This document shows, piece after piece, positions 9,922-18,739 of a stretch of DNA of 64,000 bases (position 1 is the stretch's first letter; each line of letters begins with the position of its first letter). Made by a program: the position numbers and the translations under genes. The notes below the pieces were generated by a model. It was not told the origin of the DNA. It saw only the letters and a program-made list of their open reading frames with translations, and did not search any database. The DNA lies in the NCBI GenBank assembly GCA_002083775.1, contig MTEI01000002.1:1-64000 (forward strand), read 5' to 3'. This stretch comes from Rhodoferax ferrireducens. GTDB lineage: Bacteria; Pseudomonadota; Gammaproteobacteria; Burkholderiales; Burkholderiaceae_C.

Positions 9922-10164
9922 TCAGACGAGCCAGAGCGTCATGCCCAGAACGACGGCTGGCAGCAACACGGTGGTAACCAGGCGCGCCGCCACAAAACCG
10001 CGAACGCTGTGCGCAGCGCAGCGCAGGCTCTGCAGGTGGCGATGGCTGCTTTGGCAATGGCCCAAGTGTTCACCCAGGGCCAGCAACTCACCGGCAGAGG
10101 TGTCAACAACCAAGCCATTGGACGCGGTGCTCCAGCAGTGGGGTGGGGAAGCGAAGGTGATCAT
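9922..10164 (-). CDS. Small hypothetical protein with C-terminal membrane helix
   Basis: An 80-residue frame ending 10 bases before the ndvB start on the same strand. The first 55 residues are His/Ser-rich without a recognised domain. The last 25, including 'VTTVLLPAVVLGMTLWLV', look like one transmembrane helix with a short tail. I use the ATG at 10164; an ATG nine codons upstream (10191) is also possible and neither has a strong ribosome binding site. The spacing to ndvB suggests a joint transcript. I recognise no family, and the frame may be fortuitous. Confidence 0.35.
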   Translation of the reverse strand: MITFASPPHCWSTASNGLVVDTSAGELLALGEHLGHCQSSHRHLQSLRCAAHSVRGFVAARLVTTVLLPAVVLGMTLWLV

Positions 10165-10388
10165 GGTGTGGCCCTGGGTTGAGTTTGGCAATGGGTGGCG
10201 TGCTGTTGGGGCACCACGTCAGGGCTTGCGAGGTCTTTGGCTGGAGTATGGAGAGCGCAGCAGAAGGGGTCTGTACGTTACCGAACACTGGGGGGCAGGC
10301 GGTGTGAGAGCAATGGGTGTCATGTTCGCAAGCGCACAGACCGCAGGGTTTCAGGGTCTTAACTTCAGGGTCTTCTCAAGGAGCCCCC

Positions 10389-10934
10389 ATGCACCACTTG
10401 CATCCCTATGATTCCCGCGCAACGCTGGCTCGCGATGCGGCAGCGCTGCTGTTTGTTGGCACGATCTACCCGGCAGCTGCGCAAGCCTTACCCTGGCCAG
10501 GTAGCGAGTCGGACCAGCCTGACGCCGGTGGCCCGCACGTCAGCGCGCAGTTCATGCGCATGCTCAAGGCCTATCGTCATAGTGGCGGACTGTTTCGTGC
10601 GAATGAGGCAGCTGCACGGTGCAAGCCCCATGGCGGCACCGACGCATACACCTTGGCTGGCTGGATCCTGCAACGCAAGGTGGTCAGTTTTGAGTGGCTG
10701 TCGCGCATCTGGTTGCCGGTGTTTCAGTTCAATCGCCATGACATGTCACGCCAAAACGGGCTCGATGCGGTGATGTCGGAACTGACAGCGGTGTGTGACG
10801 ACTGGGAAATCGCCAACTGGATGTCAACGCCCAATGCCTGGCTGGCAGATGCCACCCCGGCAGACCGGCTGGCCAGCGCGGCAACCGAGGTGCTTGATGC
10901 CGCGCGCGCCGACCGCTTTGTGTTGGCTGGCTAG
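10389..10934 (+). CDS. Conserved hypothetical protein, MbcA/ParS-like C-terminus
   Basis: A 181-residue soluble protein. The ATG at 10389 follows AAGGAG with correct spacing, so the longer open frame from 10317 is not needed. Residues about 110-180 ('ANWMSTPNAWLADATP' followed by an Ala/Asp-rich helix) resemble the toxin-binding domain of Xre/MbcA/ParS antitoxins, where a W..PN..L....P pattern is typical. No RES-type toxin gene is adjacent and no helix-turn-helix is obvious, so an antitoxin role is only a suggestion. A palindromic repeat begins four bases after its stop and separates it from the export operon. Confidence 0.65.
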   Translation: MHHLHPYDSRATLARDAAALLFVGTIYPAAAQALPWPGSESDQPDAGGPHVSAQFMRMLKAYRHSGGLFRANEAAARCKPHGGTDAYTLAGWILQRKVVSFEWLSRIWLPVFQFNRHDMSRQNGLDAVMSELTAVCDDWEIANWMSTPNAWLADATPADRLASAATEVLDAARADRFVLAG

Positions 10935-10937
10935 TCT

Positions 10938-10999
10938 TGATAGCTACATGAAATATAGCTATAGGCCCTTTATAGATAGGGGCTAGAGGCATAAATAGC
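10938..10999 (-). repeat. Palindromic repeat, copy 1
   Basis: A member of the CTCTAGCCC ... GGGC(C)TA..AGCTAT repeat family, read on the minus strand, with the complementary cores AGGGGCTAGAGG and TAGCTATAGGCCC. It fills the gap between the hypothetical gene and the export operon and reaches within two bases of the operon's first ATG, so its GAGG (10985-10988) is the only visible ribosome binding candidate for that gene. Confidence 0.85.
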
Positions 11000-11001
11000 A
11001 T

Positions 11002-12507
11002 ATGAAATCAGCCACCCGTCAGACCACAACGCACCCTGCCCCCCGACCCGTCTTGCGGCGCTGGGTGCTTGGCGTCGTGGTGCTCATCCAATGCGCCTGC
11101 GCGTCGATCCAAACCCCACCGGCTGCGCCTCTCGGGTTTGACCTGCCCGACACCTGGGCAGGCCGAGCTGGGCAGGCGGCGGCAGAACCCTCGGAACAAT
11201 GGCCAGGGAACCAGCTGGCATTGCACCAATGGTGGCTGCGTTTTGACGATCCGCTCTTGAGCCGCCTGATCGATCAGGCGCTGACAGCCAATACCAGTGT
11301 GCGTGGCGCCCAAGCTGCCTTGCAGCAGGCACGGGCCTTGCGCGATGTGGCCGGGGCCTCGATATGGCCATCGGTGGGCAGCTCGGCCTCTGCCGGGCGC
11401 AACCGCAATGGCGATGTCACCCACAACAGCTTCAACGTGGGTCTGGATGCCAGTTGGGAGCTGGATTTTTTTGGTGGCAACCGGGCGGCCTTGAAGGCTG
11501 CCGATGCCGCTGCTCAGGCCAGCGCCGCCACTTTGGCTGACGTACAGGTGTCGCTGGCTGCCGAAGTGGCGCTCGACTACCTGGCGCTGCGCAGCGCTCA
11601 GGAGCGACTGGCCATTGCCCAAGCCAATTTGGCGAGCCAGCAAGAGACTTTGCAACTGACCGAGTGGCGGCTGCAAGCCGGGTTGGTGACCTCGCTGGAG
11701 GCGGCGCAGGCGCGGGCCTCGGCTGAGCAAACGGCGGCGCAAATTCCCGCGCTGCAAACCACCATCAGCCAAACCACCCACGCTTTAAGTGTGCTGGCGG
11801 GCCAGGCGCCCGCCGCCCTGACGCTGACGCTTTCGGCGCTGGCCCCGGTGCCGCAAGTGGCAGGCGACTGGGCGCTGGCTTTTCCGGCAGACACGCTGCG
11901 CCAGCGCCAGGACGTGCGCGCCGCTGAATATCAGGTGGCTGCCGCGGCGGCGCGCGTCAGCCAAGCGGACGCGGCGCGCTTGCCCAATTTCAAGCTCGGC
12001 GGCTCGCTGGGCCTGAGCGCCCTGACCACCGGTGCCTTGACCGACGGGGCCTCGGTGGTGGCGGCGCTGCTGGCCAGCGTGTCATGGCCAGTGTTTGACG
12101 CCGGGGCGTCGCAGGCCCAGCTGCGTGCCCAGCAAGCGGCGCTGGCGCAGGCAGCCACGGTGTACCAGGCAGCGGTGTTGATCGCCTTGACCGAGGTGGA
12201 AGACGCGCTGGTCGCCTTGCGCGGTGACCGCTCGCGCCTGCTGCGCCTGCAAAACGCTTTTGAGGCCGCCGACATCGCCGCCAGCCTGGCCCGCCAGCGT
12301 TACAGCAGCGGGCTGGTGGACTTTCAGACCGTGCTGGAAACCCAGCGCACCCGCCTGAGTTCACAAGACAGTCTGGCCACCGCCCGTGCCAGCGTGAGTG
12401 CCGACCATGTGCGCCTGGTCAAGGCGCTGGGCGGCGGCTGGCTGCCTAGCCAGGGTTCCACACCCTCTTTGACCGACCCGGATTCACCCAGGACAACCGT
12501 TCCATGA
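11002..12507 (+). CDS. NodT-family outer-membrane efflux lipoprotein (TolC-like)
   Basis: A 501-residue outer-membrane channel for a tripartite exporter. An N-terminal signal (about 1-32, 'VLGVVVLIQCACAS') contains candidate lipoprotein cysteines. It is followed by two outer-membrane efflux repeats (about 65-260 and 285-480) rich in Ala/Gln coiled coil, including 'ASWELDFFGGNRAALKAADA', a hallmark of NodT/CusC-type channels. The stop overlaps the next start as ATGA, so the channel and adaptor are translationally coupled. As the first gene of a four-gene operon it should pair with the MacAB-like proteins that follow, probably exporting a small molecule or peptide; the substrate cannot be read from sequence. 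Confidence 0.9.
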   Translation: MKSATRQTTTHPAPRPVLRRWVLGVVVLIQCACASIQTPPAAPLGFDLPDTWAGRAGQAAAEPSEQWPGNQLALHQWWLRFDDPLLSRLIDQALTANTSVRGAQAALQQARALRDVAGASIWPSVGSSASAGRNRNGDVTHNSFNVGLDASWELDFFGGNRAALKAADAAAQASAATLADVQVSLAAEVALDYLALRSAQERLAIAQANLASQQETLQLTEWRLQAGLVTSLEAAQARASAEQTAAQIPALQTTISQTTHALSVLAGQAPAALTLTLSALAPVPQVAGDWALAFPADTLRQRQDVRAAEYQVAAAAARVSQADAARLPNFKLGGSLGLSALTTGALTDGASVVAALLASVSWPVFDAGASQAQLRAQQAALAQAATVYQAAVLIALTEVEDALVALRGDRSRLLRLQNAFEAADIAASLARQRYSSGLVDFQTVLETQRTRLSSQDSLATARASVSADHVRLVKALGGGWLPSQGSTPSLTDPDSPRTTVP

Positions 12508-13910
12508 CCAACCCAACCCCCTCAGCGCTTGAGCCCAAAGGCTCCCCCGCGCAAGCTGCCGCAGGCGCTTCACCTGCTTCGTTACCTGGTGCGGCACCCG
12601 GCGCAACCGCCCCGCCCGGCGAAGACGTGGACCCGTCCACCTTGCTCGACGAGCCGTTGCAACGTGCCTGGTACCGACGCCCGGTGGTCTGGTCTGGCGC
12701 GTTGCTGCTGGTGCTGGCGGCGGGTGGCATCTGGTACTGGCAAGCCAAAAAAGCCGCCAACGCCGCCCCAAGCTACAGCACCCAAACCGTGGCGCGCGGC
12801 AACTTGACGCTGACCGTCACGGCTAACGGCACCATTCAGCCGACCCGCACCATCAGCATTGGCAGCGAACTCTCCGGCACGGTGCTGAAAGTGAATGTGG
12901 ATGTGAACGACAGCATCAAAAAAGGCCAGGTGCTGGTGGTGCTGGACACGTCCAAGCTCAAGGACCAGATCCTGCGCTCCAAAGCCACGCTGTCGGCCGC
13001 CAGCTCCAAGGTCGAGCAGACCCAGGCCACGGTGAGCGAGGCCGCCGCCAGCCTGGCGCGTTTTGAAGAAGTGGCGCAACTCTCGGGCGGCAAGGTGCCC
13101 TCCAAAGCCGAGCTCGACACCGCCCGCGCCACGCTCAAACGCGCCCGCGCTGACGCATCGAGCGCCCAGGCCGGGGTGCGCGACGCGCAGGCGGCGCTGT
13201 CCACCGACCAGACCAACCTGTCCAAGGCGTCCATCAGTGCCCCGGCCGACGACGTGGTGCTGACGCGCACGGTCGACCCCGGCAATGCCGTGGCGGCCTC
13301 GTTGCAGGCGGTCACGCTGTTCACCGTGGCTGAAGACCTGGCCAAATTACGCCTGTGGGTGTATGTGGATGAGGCCGACGTGGGTTCGGTGAAAGTGGCG
13401 CAAAACGCCACCTTTACCGTCAGCGCTTACCCCACGCGCAACTTTCCGGCGCGCATCACCCGCGTCGGTTTTGGCTCCACCATCACCGACAACGTCGTCA
13501 CTTACCTGACCTATCTGGATGTGGCCAACACCGATTTAAGCCTGCGCCCCGGCATGACCGCTACCGCCAGCATCATCGCCAGCCAGCGCACCGATGTGCT
13601 GCTGGTGCCCAACACCGCCTTGCGCTTCACACCCACTGAATCAGCAGCCGATGTGGTCGCCAAGGGCGGTGTGATGTCGAGCCTGACGCCGCGTATGCCG
13701 CGCACCAACACCCGCAAATCAGCTGCCAGCGAAGCCAGCACCGCCGGTGCCAAACAGGTCTGGGTGCTGCCCGAAGGTGACCAGGCTGAACCAAAAGCGG
13801 TGGCGGTGACTCCCGGCATCAGCGACGGCCACATGACCGAAATCACTGGCGGTGATTTGGTGGTCGGCATGCGGGTGATCACCGACCAGAAGATCGCGGC
13901 GGCCAAATGA
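12504..13910 (+). CDS. MacA-like periplasmic adaptor (membrane fusion protein)
   Basis: A 468-residue HlyD/MacA-type adaptor. A Pro/Ala-rich cytoplasmic stretch (1-58) precedes one membrane helix (about 62-80, 'VWSGALLLVLAAGGIWYW'). Then come a lipoyl/barrel-sandwich half ('GSELSGTVLKVNVDVNDSIKKG'), a long coiled-coil hairpin (about 150-235), the second lipoyl half, a beta-barrel and a membrane-proximal domain. A low-complexity insert around 385-410 (Ser/Thr/Arg-rich) is unusual for MacA. The start overlaps the channel gene by ATGA and the end overlaps the ATPase gene in the same way. It should bridge the MacB-like permease to the NodT-like channel. Confidence 0.9.
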   Translation: MTNPTPSALEPKGSPAQAAAGASPASLPGAAPGATAPPGEDVDPSTLLDEPLQRAWYRRPVVWSGALLLVLAAGGIWYWQAKKAANAAPSYSTQTVARGNLTLTVTANGTIQPTRTISIGSELSGTVLKVNVDVNDSIKKGQVLVVLDTSKLKDQILRSKATLSAASSKVEQTQATVSEAAASLARFEEVAQLSGGKVPSKAELDTARATLKRARADASSAQAGVRDAQAALSTDQTNLSKASISAPADDVVLTRTVDPGNAVAASLQAVTLFTVAEDLAKLRLWVYVDEADVGSVKVAQNATFTVSAYPTRNFPARITRVGFGSTITDNVVTYLTYLDVANTDLSLRPGMTATASIIASQRTDVLLVPNTALRFTPTESAADVVAKGGVMSSLTPRMPRTNTRKSAASEASTAGAKQVWVLPEGDQAEPKAVAVTPGISDGHMTEITGGDLVVGMRVITDQKIAAAK

Positions 13911-14647
13911 CTACCCCTTTGATCCAGTTGCGCGGTGCCACCAAGCGCTACGGTGAGGGTGCCAATGAACTGCTGGCGCTCAAAGGCATTGACTTGGAGA
14001 TCAACGCGGGCGAGTTTGTGGCCATCATGGGCCCCAGCGGCTCGGGCAAATCCACCGCCATGAACATTCTGGGTTGCCTGGACACACCCACATCGGGCGA
14101 GTATCTGTTCAAGGGCGCGCACGTGGAGTCGTTGTCGCGCGACCAGCGGGCGCGGCTGCGCCGGCGCTACCTGGGTTTTGTGTTTCAGGGCTTCAACCTG
14201 CTGGCGCGCACCTCGGCGCAGGAAAACGTCGAGCTGCCCTTGCTGTACCGCGGCGACAGCGCCAGCGTGCGCAGCGTGGCGGCGACCAAAGCGCTGCAAT
14301 CGGTGGGCCTGGGCGGCTGGGAGCGGCACACGCCCGCCGAGTTGTCGGGCGGCCAGCAGCAGCGCGTGGCGATTGCGCGCGCCATCGTTACCGCGCCCGC
14401 CGTGGTGCTGGCGGACGAGCCCACCGGCAATCTGGACACCCAGCGCAGCCATGAAATCATGGGCCTGCTGCTGGCACTGAACCGCGACCACGGCATCACC
14501 GTGCTGATGGTCACCCACGAGCCGGACATGGCGGCTTACGCGCGGCGCATGGTGCATTTTCTGGATGGCCGCCTGGCCAAAGACGAGGTCAATACCCACC
14601 CCATCACCGAAGCCCCGGCTGATCTGGCAGACACGGAGACCACCTGA
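13907..14647 (+). CDS. ABC transporter ATPase, MacB/LolD type
   Basis: A 246-residue nucleotide-binding subunit. It has Walker A 'GPSGSGKST', a Q-loop in 'FVFQGFNL', the signature 'LSGGQQQRVAIARA', Walker B 'VVLADEPTGNLD' and an H-loop 'MVTHEPDMA'. In Escherichia coli MacB this domain is fused to the permease; here it is a separate protein whose TGA overlaps the next ATG (TGATG). It should energise the neighbouring permease. Confidence 0.93.
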   Translation: MTTPLIQLRGATKRYGEGANELLALKGIDLEINAGEFVAIMGPSGSGKSTAMNILGCLDTPTSGEYLFKGAHVESLSRDQRARLRRRYLGFVFQGFNLLARTSAQENVELPLLYRGDSASVRSVAATKALQSVGLGGWERHTPAELSGGQQQRVAIARAIVTAPAVVLADEPTGNLDTQRSHEIMGLLLALNRDHGITVLMVTHEPDMAAYARRMVHFLDGRLAKDEVNTHPITEAPADLADTETT

Positions 14648-15870
14648 TGTTGTACAGCGTTCTCATGCTGGCCTTGCACTCCGTTCAGCGCAACATGCTG
14701 CGTTCGTTCCTGACGATTCTGGGTATCGTTATTGGTGTGTCGGCGGTGATCACCATGGTCACGCTGGGCAATGGGGCAACGCAGGCGATTGAAAATCAGA
14801 TTACCAGCCTGGGTACCAACTTGTTGATGGTGTCGCCCGGGCAACGCGGACCCGGTGGCAGTGGCCCTGGCACTGGCGGTGGCGTGCCGCTGTTTACCGA
14901 GGCCGACGCACTGGCCATTGCCTCGCAAATTGGTGGCGTGGCCAACGTGGCACCACAGAGCCGTGCTTCGGTCATGGTGGTGGCCAATGGGCGCAACTGG
15001 TCTACCAGTGTTGTCGGTAGCACCAACGCCTGGTTTGAGACGGGTAACTGGAAGCTCGCCAGTGGCCGTGTTTTCACCGCAGAAGAGCAACTGGGCGGTG
15101 CCGCCGTCTGCATCATTGGTGAAACGGTGCGCCGCGAGCTTTACGGTGGCACACCAGGCACCACCGGGCTGGGTGCCGCGTTGCGGGTCAAACAGTTTTC
15201 CTGCACCGTGGTCGGTATTCTGGCGGCCAAGGGCCAGGGCGGCATGGGGGATCAGGACGACACCGTGCTGCTGCCGCTGCACACACTGCAGCGCCGTGTG
15301 ACAGGGAGCCGAAAGGTCAACACGCTGCAGGTGTCGATGCAGGCGGATGCCGATAGCGCACCGCTCAAAGCCAGCCTGCGCCAACTGCTGCGTGAGCGGC
15401 GCAAACTGGCAGCTGGCGATGACGACAACTTCAACATTTTCGACACCCAGCAACTGGCCGAAACCCTGTCCAGTACGATGGGTGTGCTGACCAACCTGCT
15501 CGGCGCCGTGGCCGCGGTGAGCTTGCTGGTGGGTGGCATCGGCATCATGAACATCATGCTGGTGAGCGTGACTGAACGCACCCGCGAAATCGGCTTGCGC
15601 CTGGCGGTGGGCGCGCTGGAAAACGAGGTGTTGCTACAGTTTTTAATTGAGGCGGTGGTGCTGTCGGCCCTCGGGGGCGGCATAGGCGTGCTGATTGCTA
15701 CCGCTGCATCGTATGGGCTGTCTTTGTATATGGCGGTGCCGTACGCGTTTGACGCGTCCATCAATGTGCTGGCACTGGTGTTTTCTGCGGCTATTGGTGT
15801 GCTGTTTGGCTACTTTCCCGCCCGCCGTGCAGCGCGCATGGACCCGATTGAGGCGCTGCGGCACGAGTAG
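14647..15870 (+). CDS. MacB-like ABC transporter permease
   Basis: A 407-residue permease with MacB topology: a first helix (about 20-42, 'FLTILGIVIGVSAVITMV'), a large periplasmic domain (about 45-285) and three C-terminal helices in an FtsX-type domain ('LLGAVAAVSLLVGGIGIMNIMLV', about 275-300, then two more). The segment 'GPGGSGPGTGGG' near residue 75 is a flexible glycine-rich loop typical of this family. Together with the preceding three genes it makes a mechanotransmission exporter that ejects substrate from the periplasm. It is the last gene of the operon; an inverted repeat follows the stop. Confidence 0.93.
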   Translation: MLYSVLMLALHSVQRNMLRSFLTILGIVIGVSAVITMVTLGNGATQAIENQITSLGTNLLMVSPGQRGPGGSGPGTGGGVPLFTEADALAIASQIGGVANVAPQSRASVMVVANGRNWSTSVVGSTNAWFETGNWKLASGRVFTAEEQLGGAAVCIIGETVRRELYGGTPGTTGLGAALRVKQFSCTVVGILAAKGQGGMGDQDDTVLLPLHTLQRRVTGSRKVNTLQVSMQADADSAPLKASLRQLLRERRKLAAGDDDNFNIFDTQQLAETLSSTMGVLTNLLGAVAAVSLLVGGIGIMNIMLVSVTERTREIGLRLAVGALENEVLLQFLIEAVVLSALGGGIGVLIATAASYGLSLYMAVPYAFDASINVLALVFSAAIGVLFGYFPARRAARMDPIEALRHE

Positions 15871-15879
15871 GGCAGGAGG

Positions 15880-15910
15880 CACGTAGCCGGGCGATGCGCT
15901 TGGCTACGTG
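15880..15910 (+). terminator. Inverted repeat after the export operon
   Basis: CACGTAGCC (15880-15888) and GGCTACGTG (15902-15910) form a perfect 9-bp stem with a 13-base loop, ten bases after the permease stop. No T-run follows, so it is not a textbook intrinsic terminator. The loop GGGCGATGCGCTT can instead pair with AAAGCGCATCACCC further downstream, giving a competing fold. Confidence 0.45.
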
Positions 15911-16039
15911 TCCCCCGGCCACTGCGCGGCCTCCGCCTGACCTCCGCAAAGCGCATCACCCGACGGATTTGATGCGGTCGCTGGCCGGTGAATAATTGGG
16001 TGCTGCAAGTAACCCGTCATCCAACGTATTGACCGCTCC

Positions 16040-17356
16040 ATGAAAAACTTCACTGACATTGGCATCCAGATCCCGCAGGTGGTTTTGCCCCAACCCGGCA
16101 CCGACCTGCACAAATGGGCAGTGGTCGCCTGCGACCAATACACCTCCGAGCCCGCCTACTGGCAAGAGGTGCAGCAGCTGGTGGGTGAGGCCCCGTCCAC
16201 CCTGAACCTGATCTTTCCCGAGGTGTATCTGGAGCAGCCCGGCGCGCCAGAGCGCATCGCGGCCATCAAAAGCACCATGGACAGCTACCTGCAGGCTGAC
16301 CTGTTTGCGCCGCATGAGGGCCTGGTGTACGTGGAGCGCAGCGTGGCGGGCAAGACGCGCCACGGCATCATGTTGTGCCTGGATTTGGAGTGCTACGACA
16401 TCCGCGCAGGCTCGGCCAGCCTGATCCGCCCCACCGAGGGCACGATTGTTGACCGCCTGCCGCCGCGCATCAAAATCCGCGAGTCTGCCGCGCTGGAGTT
16501 GCCGCACATTCTGGTGCTGATTGACGACCCCGCGCACAGCGTGATCGCGCCACTGACCCGCGCCAAAGCCGACTTTGCGCCACTGTATAACGTGGAATTG
16601 ATGCAAGGCGGCGGTCATCTGGCCGGTTTTGCCGTGCCTGCCGGGGCCGAAGATCAGGTGGTGCAGGCGTTGCGTGCGCTGGCCCAGTCGGACACTTTTG
16701 CCGCCAAATATGGCGTGGGGCAAGACCAGCCGGTGCTGTTGTTTGCCATGGGCGACGGCAACCACTCGCTGGCCACCGCCAAAGCGATCTGGGACAAAAA
16801 GAAACCGCTGGTTGGCATGGATCACCCGAGCCGTTATGCGTTGGTGGAAATCGAAAACGTGCATGACGAAGGTCTGGAATTCGAGCCGATCCACCGGGCG
16901 CTGTTTGGCCTGAAGAAAAACCTGCTGGCGGAACTCAGCAGCGCCTGGGGCGAGGGCTTCCGTTACACCGAAGTGGCTACCGCAGAGGCCATGCGCCAGC
17001 GCGTGGACGGCGCACAGGGCAACACCCAAGCCATCGGGCTGCTAGGCGGCGGGCAAAGTTTTGGCGTCATTGAAATTACCCAGCCCATGTCAACCCTGGC
17101 CGTGGGCAGCCTGCAAGCGTTTCTGGACCAATTCCTGAAAGACGGCGGGGCAGAGGCGATTGACTATGTGCATGGTGCTGATGTGCTGGAGCGGCTGGCG
17201 CTGCAGCCGGGCAACGCGGGTTTTTATCTGGCGGGTTTGCCCAAGTCTGACCTGTTCAAGACCGTGATTCTGGAAGGTGCCTTGCCACGCAAAACCTTCT
17301 CACTCGGTGAGGCGCATGAGAAACGGTTTTATATGGAAGCCCGCAAGATTGCCTGA
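16040..17356 (+). CDS. DUF1015 family protein
   Basis: A 438-residue soluble protein that matches the conserved DUF1015 family throughout, including 'VACDQYTSEPAYWQEV' near the N-terminus, 'GDGNHSLATAK' (about 237-247), which looks like an active-site or ligand loop, and 'GNAGFYLAGLPKSDLF' near the C-terminus. The biochemical function of the family is unsettled, so I assign none. The gene stands alone between the export operon and a palindromic repeat. The ATG at 16040 gives the expected N-terminus although its ribosome binding site is weak. Confidence 0.88.
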   Translation: MKNFTDIGIQIPQVVLPQPGTDLHKWAVVACDQYTSEPAYWQEVQQLVGEAPSTLNLIFPEVYLEQPGAPERIAAIKSTMDSYLQADLFAPHEGLVYVERSVAGKTRHGIMLCLDLECYDIRAGSASLIRPTEGTIVDRLPPRIKIRESAALELPHILVLIDDPAHSVIAPLTRAKADFAPLYNVELMQGGGHLAGFAVPAGAEDQVVQALRALAQSDTFAAKYGVGQDQPVLLFAMGDGNHSLATAKAIWDKKKPLVGMDHPSRYALVEIENVHDEGLEFEPIHRALFGLKKNLLAELSSAWGEGFRYTEVATAEAMRQRVDGAQGNTQAIGLLGGGQSFGVIEITQPMSTLAVGSLQAFLDQFLKDGGAEAIDYVHGADVLERLALQPGNAGFYLAGLPKSDLFKTVILEGALPRKTFSLGEAHEKRFYMEARKIA

Positions 17357-17420
17357 GGGTTGGCTGGAAAGTTCGCCACGTAAACCAGCTGTTGCGTCTG
17401 GATGGCCCCTTGTTTTTTTG

Positions 17421-17480
17421 CATGTTTTTGGCATCCAGCCATTATTTTGATTGGGCCAATAGCTATTTTTTACGTAGCAT
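17421..17480 (+). repeat. Palindromic repeat, copy 2
   Basis: GGCATCCAGCC and TTGGGCCAATAGCTATT are the conserved cores, in the plus orientation. It lies in the gap between the DUF1015 gene and the nitroreductase gene and is one of the more diverged copies. Confidence 0.75.
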
Positions 17481-17599
17481 CAATGTGGGGCAGCCCACAG
17501 ACACTGCAGGCGCTTGCCGGTTAAGTTCAGACGCTCTGCCTCTTCCATTCCCGGTCTGGCAGTTTTACAGTGTTTGCTGGACAGCAGGAGGGCGCCGTC

Positions 17600-18709
17600 A
17601 TGATCACACGCAGGCAATTCAGTGCTTCGGCACCGTGGCTTTTGGGTGGCGTTGTACCGATCTCGGGTTGCTCCCCAGAACCTGCAGCGGACAGTTATGA
17701 AGTGGTCGCCAGTCAAACCTGGCGGCTAGGTGCTGGGCAGGGGTTGAGCGGCGCGGCGCTGGGTCAGGAGCTGGTTCGGTATGCCACGCTGGCCCCCTCC
17801 AGTCACAACACCCAGTGCTGGAAGTTCGCCCTGGCCGGTGCTGGCCGGGCCATCACCCTCTTGCCCGACCTGTCGCGACGCTGCCCCGCCGTGGACCCGG
17901 ACGATCACCATGTGTTTGTGTCTCTGGGCTGCGCTGCTGAAAATCTGGCGCAGGCTGCGTTGGCGCATGGGTTCAAGGCGGACGTGCAGTTTGACCCGGC
18001 AAGCGATGTGGTGCGCGTGACGCTTGACCCCACTGCGGCGCAGTCGTCGGATTTGTTCAAGGCCATCACCCAGCGGCAGTGCACCCGGGGTGAATTTGAC
18101 GCCAAACCGCTGTCTGGCGAAGAACTGGCGCAATTGCAGCGTGCAGGCAGCTCAGGAACCGTGCAACTGTTGCTGCTGACCGGGCGTGCCGCGCTGGAAA
18201 ACACGCTGGACTATGTGGTGCAGGGCAACACTGCCCAGATGGCCGACGCCGCCTTCGTCAAGGAGCTCAAAGCCTGGATCCGCTTTAACGGCCAGGACGC
18301 TGTGCGCACGGGGGATGGTCTGTACAGTGCGGCCTCCGGCAACCCGAACCTTCCGGCCTGGCTGGGTGAGTTGGCTTTTGGTGTGTTTTTCACCCCCCAA
18401 AGTGAAAACGACAAATACACCCGGCAAATCCGCAGCTCGGCAGGCATCGCAGTGTTTGTCGGCCAGAGCGCCGACAAGGCGCATTGGGTGGAGGTGGGGC
18501 GTTGCTACGAGCGCTTTGCGTTGCAGGCAACCGCGCTGGGTATCCGCAACGCTTTTCTGAACCAACCGGTGGAAGTGGCTGCGCTGCGCCCTCAGTTTGC
18601 GGCTGCCCTGGGGCTGGGCGGGCAGCGCCCAGACTTGGTGGTGCGCTTCGGGCGTGGCCCGGCCATGCCCACATCTTTGCGCCGACCCGTTGCGGCGGTG
18701 CTGGTCTGA
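17600..18709 (+). CDS. Acg-like nitroreductase with Tat signal
   Basis: A 369-residue protein of the nitroreductase superfamily resembling Acg-type FMN-binding proteins. The N-terminus 'MITRRQFSASA' followed by a hydrophobic segment is a twin-arginine signal, and 'ISGC' at its end could also be a lipobox, so it is probably exported folded with its flavin and possibly lipidated. 'ATLAPSSHNTQCWKFAL' is the usual FMN-binding start of the fold, and 'RQIRSSAGIAVF' and 'CYERFALQATALGIRNAF' are later conserved blocks. I chose the ATG at 17600 because GGAGGG precedes it; the frame is open ten codons further upstream. The physiological substrate is unknown. Confidence 0.82.
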   Translation: MITRRQFSASAPWLLGGVVPISGCSPEPAADSYEVVASQTWRLGAGQGLSGAALGQELVRYATLAPSSHNTQCWKFALAGAGRAITLLPDLSRRCPAVDPDDHHVFVSLGCAAENLAQAALAHGFKADVQFDPASDVVRVTLDPTAAQSSDLFKAITQRQCTRGEFDAKPLSGEELAQLQRAGSSGTVQLLLLTGRAALENTLDYVVQGNTAQMADAAFVKELKAWIRFNGQDAVRTGDGLYSAASGNPNLPAWLGELAFGVFFTPQSENDKYTRQIRSSAGIAVFVGQSADKAHWVEVGRCYERFALQATALGIRNAFLNQPVEVAALRPQFAAALGLGGQRPDLVVRFGRGPAMPTSLRRPVAAVLV

Positions 18710-18739
18710 TTGCCGGTCATTTTGATTGAAGGCCCCCTG

